Source: Clostridiales bacterium
Lineage (GTDB): Bacteria; Bacillota; Clostridia; WRLR01
Length of the DNA stretch: 23,377 nt
Assembly: GCA_031287655.1 (NCBI GenBank)
Contig: JAITSR010000233.1
Coordinates: 1-23,377 of the forward strand
Direction: 5' to 3'
Numbering within the stretch: position 1 is the first letter of the stretch; each line of letters opens with the position of its first letter. Shown one piece after another: positions 21,245 to 23,377 of the stretch. Below the pieces are notes generated by a model. That model searched no databases. It was not told where the DNA came from and saw only the letters and a list, made by a program, of their open reading frames with translations. The translations under genes were made by a program, and so were the position numbers.

Positions 21245-23194
21245 CTATTTTTTTGAGCCAAGGTAACGCGCGAGCACGGCGTGTACGTCGTCGAGGACGA
21301 TCGGCTTGCCGAGATGTCCGTTCATTCCGGCCTCGCGCGCCCGGTCGACGTCTTCTTTGAATACGTTCGCGGTCATCGCGATGATAGGGACCGTCCTCGC
21401 GGCGGGGACGTCCGAAGCCCGTATCCGGCGTGTCGCCTCATACCCGTCCACCTCGGGCATTTGAATGTCCATAAAGATCAGGTCGTAAGCGCCGCCTTTT
21501 GCGGTGAACAGCTCGACGGCCTCCCGACCGTTGACGGCGCACTCGATTGTGAGGTTCGTCGGCTCGAGCAGCGCGGTGATGATTTCGCGATTGATCTCAA
21601 TGTCCTCCGCGAGCAGGATCGTCTTACCTGTAAAGTCGTGCGCCCCGCGCCCGTCGGAATCGGTATCGGCGTCGGTGTCTGTGCCGCCCTCGGTCTCCCC
21701 GTCCGCGGTTTCCGGAGCGGGCAGGGGCGTCGGCGGCGCGTCTCCCTCGGGCAGGCATACCTCAAACGAGAAGGTCGAGCCGAGCCCGGGTTCGGAGTCT
21801 ACCCAAATCCGCCCGCCCATCAGCTCGATAATGCGCTTGCTGATTGCGAGTCCAAGGCCGGTCCCGCCGTATTTTCGGGAAATGCTGTTGTCCGCCTGTT
21901 CAAAGGATGAGAACAGGCGGTTTTTTTGCTCGTCCGTAATGCCGATGCCCGTGTCGGATACGCTGAGACGCACCAGAAACGCAGCTTCGGGGACGACGGT
22001 GCCGGAAGCTGCGGCATCGACGGAGGCGCCGTCAGCGCCAGCGGAAGCGGAGGCTGCGGAGGAAGGGGCGTCGGCGGCTGCAGGGGCGGCTTCGGAGACG
22101 ACGGCGTTGACATCAGCGGAAGCCATAGGAGCGACGTCGGGACCGCCTGCGGCTTTCGCGCCCCCGGCAAGCGACGCGCGCAGCGTGACAGCCCCGTCCT
22201 CCGGCGTGAACTTGCTTGCGTTTGAAAGCAGATTCGTGACGACCTGCGCGAGCCGCTGCCGGTCGCCGTAAAAATACCGCGGGAGCGCCGGGTCGATCTC
22301 CATCGAAAACCGCTGGCGCTTTGCCGCGAGGCTGCCGTCCATCACGGACGCGACGCCGTCGAGCATCTTTGCAAAATCAAAATGTTCAAAAGAGAGTTCG
22401 AGCCTGTTCGCCTCGATCTTCGACATGTCGAGGATGTCGTTGATTACGCCGAGCAAATGCGCGGACGCGGCCTCGATCTTTTTCATGCCCTCTCTGTGCT
22501 GCCGGATGTCGTCGGTCGACGAGAGGATCGACGTGATCCCGATAATCGCGTTCATCGGCGTGCGCATTTCATGGCTCATCTGCGCGAGAAAGTCGCTTTT
22601 TGCCTTGTTCGCGGCGTTCGCCTTCCCCTGCTCGCGAATGAACAGTTCGCTGAGCCCCTTGATCACGAGGCCGATAAAGACGCCCGCGACGATGATTGAG
22701 ATGATGTTGTCCGCAAAGTGCTGGAATGTGTTGAGGGGCAGGATCAGGTCGTGCCGGAAGTGATCCGCGAGGTAGCAGACGACGATGATCGCGACGTGCG
22801 TCCCCATGAAGGCGTAGAACGCCGCGCCGTGCGCGAGCAAAACGATCAGGACCATCGTCAGCACAAAATAGGCGGCGATCCCGCCCATGCTCCCGCCGTT
22901 TGCAAAAAAAATCATCGGAAACATCAGGTCGCAGTAGCCGATGATGATCAGCCAGCGCCCATGCCTGTGCTGCCGGAAGCGGTTGCAGAAAAGGAACAGC
23001 GCCAAGGCGGCGATGATCATCGCGAGCTTGACGACCATCATAGAGATATTCGAGCGCTCGATCACATGCCCGAGCGCGGATACGAGCAGCGCGAGCATCC
23101 CGACGACGCAGATCAGATTGAAAACGCGCGCGTTAAAGTCGAGACTGTCCGAATAAATATACTGGTCAAGAAAATTCTGCAAACGCTTTTTCAC
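21245..23194 (-). CDS. membrane-bound hybrid sensor histidine kinase/response regulator
   Basis: 649 residues. About six hydrophobic segments fill residues 24-180 with no large extracellular sensor domain. The HisKA domain has H208 in FLAQMSHEMRTPMN. The ATPase domain has an N-box (N321, N325 in TNLLSNASKF), the G1 box D414-TGIGI, and GGTGLGLAI at about 443-451. The receiver domain runs from about 523 to 645, with D576 (FMDIQMP) as phosphate acceptor and K630. A low-complexity Ala/Ser-rich insert of about 60 residues (343-404) splits the ATPase domain between the N and G1 boxes, and an acidic Thr/Asp linker (about 483-520) precedes the receiver. The start is GTG at 23194, set by TAGGAG 9 nt upstream. 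No DNA-binding output domain is present, so it probably passes phosphate on or acts through protein contacts. The signal is unknown. Confidence 0.93.
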   Translation of the reverse strand: MKKRLQNFLDQYIYSDSLDFNARVFNLICVVGMLALLVSALGHVIERSNISMMVVKLAMIIAALALFLFCNRFRQHRHGRWLIIIGYCDLMFPMIFFANGGSMGGIAAYFVLTMVLIVLLAHGAAFYAFMGTHVAIIVVCYLADHFRHDLILPLNTFQHFADNIISIIVAGVFIGLVIKGLSELFIREQGKANAANKAKSDFLAQMSHEMRTPMNAIIGITSILSSTDDIRQHREGMKKIEAASAHLLGVINDILDMSKIEANRLELSFEHFDFAKMLDGVASVMDGSLAAKRQRFSMEIDPALPRYFYGDRQRLAQVVTNLLSNASKFTPEDGAVTLRASLAGGAKAAGGPDVAPMASADVNAVVSEAAPAAADAPSSAASASAGADGASVDAAASGTVVPEAAFLVRLSVSDTGIGITDEQKNRLFSSFEQADNSISRKYGGTGLGLAISKRIIELMGGRIWVDSEPGLGSTFSFEVCLPEGDAPPTPLPAPETADGETEGGTDTDADTDSDGRGAHDFTGKTILLAEDIEINREIITALLEPTNLTIECAVNGREAVELFTAKGGAYDLIFMDIQMPEVDGYEATRRIRASDVPAARTVPIIAMTANVFKEDVDRAREAGMNGHLGKPIVLDDVHAVLARYLGSKK

Positions 23195-23230
23195 AGATGT
23201 CGGCTCCTAAATTCATACGTTCTCTAAACC

Positions 23231-23260
23231 AGTATAGCACACGCGTATGCGGCTGTTCAA
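23231..23260 (-). promoter_or_regulatory. candidate promoter of the hybrid kinase gene
   Basis: On the minus strand TTGAAC (23260-23255) and TATACT (23236-23231) are 18 nt apart, giving a start near 23224, about 30 nt before the GTG start codon. The remaining 23261-23377 holds nothing I can recognise. Confidence 0.6.
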
Positions 23261-23377
23261 ATCCTTTTCGCTGCGAGCCCGTAATGCGGCGTTTTATCAG
23301 TACCTTGACTCTATGAAGGAAAGTGCGTTAGAATCAGCATAATAAATAGGTTTCGGGACTAAATTCGCCGTTCACAT

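Overview
The window is GC-rich DNA that reads like a Gram-positive anaerobe, most likely a member of the Clostridia (Oscillospiraceae/Christensenellales-like). The evidence is strong AGGAGG-type ribosome binding sites, lipoprotein solute-binding proteins whose lipobox Cys is followed by Ala/Thr-rich linkers, CUT1-type ABC importers without their own ATPase, and an aldo/keto reductase with a two-cluster ferredoxin-like tail. This assignment is an inference; there is no rRNA or marker gene here.

Layout. (1) 1-2093, plus strand: the last codons of an unidentified gene, then an LplB-type and a YtcP/LplC-type permease, closed by a perfect 20-bp hairpin that lies between convergent units. (2) 2172-6271, minus strand: a second importer in the order LplB permease, LplC permease, lipoprotein with a DUF3502-like C-terminus. 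It is driven by a consensus promoter (TTGACA-17-TATAAT) and has a candidate internal promoter in front of the binding-protein gene. (3) 6348-18572, plus strand: an apparent single operon of about 12 kb from TTGACA-17-TACACT to a 29-bp hairpin. It encodes an MFS transporter, a cytoplasmic CBM9-like protein, a metal-dependent amidohydrolase, then RidA-SDR-SDR-RidA-SDR-SDR-RidA, and finally a third importer (lipoprotein, MalF-like and MalG-like permeases). (4) 18635-20157: tRNA-Leu(CAA) with its own promoter and terminator, and an iron-sulfur aldo/keto reductase. (5) 20232-23260: a RhuM-family protein of lower GC content and, convergent with it, a membrane hybrid histidine kinase/response regulator.

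How the genes may work together (inference). The long plus operon looks like a catabolic module: the ABC and MFS proteins import a ligand, the amidohydrolase removes an acyl or ring amide, SDR proteins oxidise or reduce alcohol/ketone groups, and RidA proteins hydrolyse reactive enamine/imine intermediates. Two of the four SDRs lack the catalytic Tyr and Lys, and a third has lost the glycine-rich nucleotide loop. Only the fourth is canonical. They are encoded as two translationally overlapping pairs, which suggests heteromeric SDR complexes with pseudoenzyme subunits.

The most unusual DNA-level feature is a structured repeat of 215-273 bp present twice, once in each of the two opposed operons (4947-5219 and 10117-10331). 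Both copies lie in the same orientation relative to transcription. They have terminal inverted repeats and a series of hairpins, and one hairpin keeps its pairing through G-U-compatible changes. It resembles ERIC-, BOX- or MITE-type intergenic elements.
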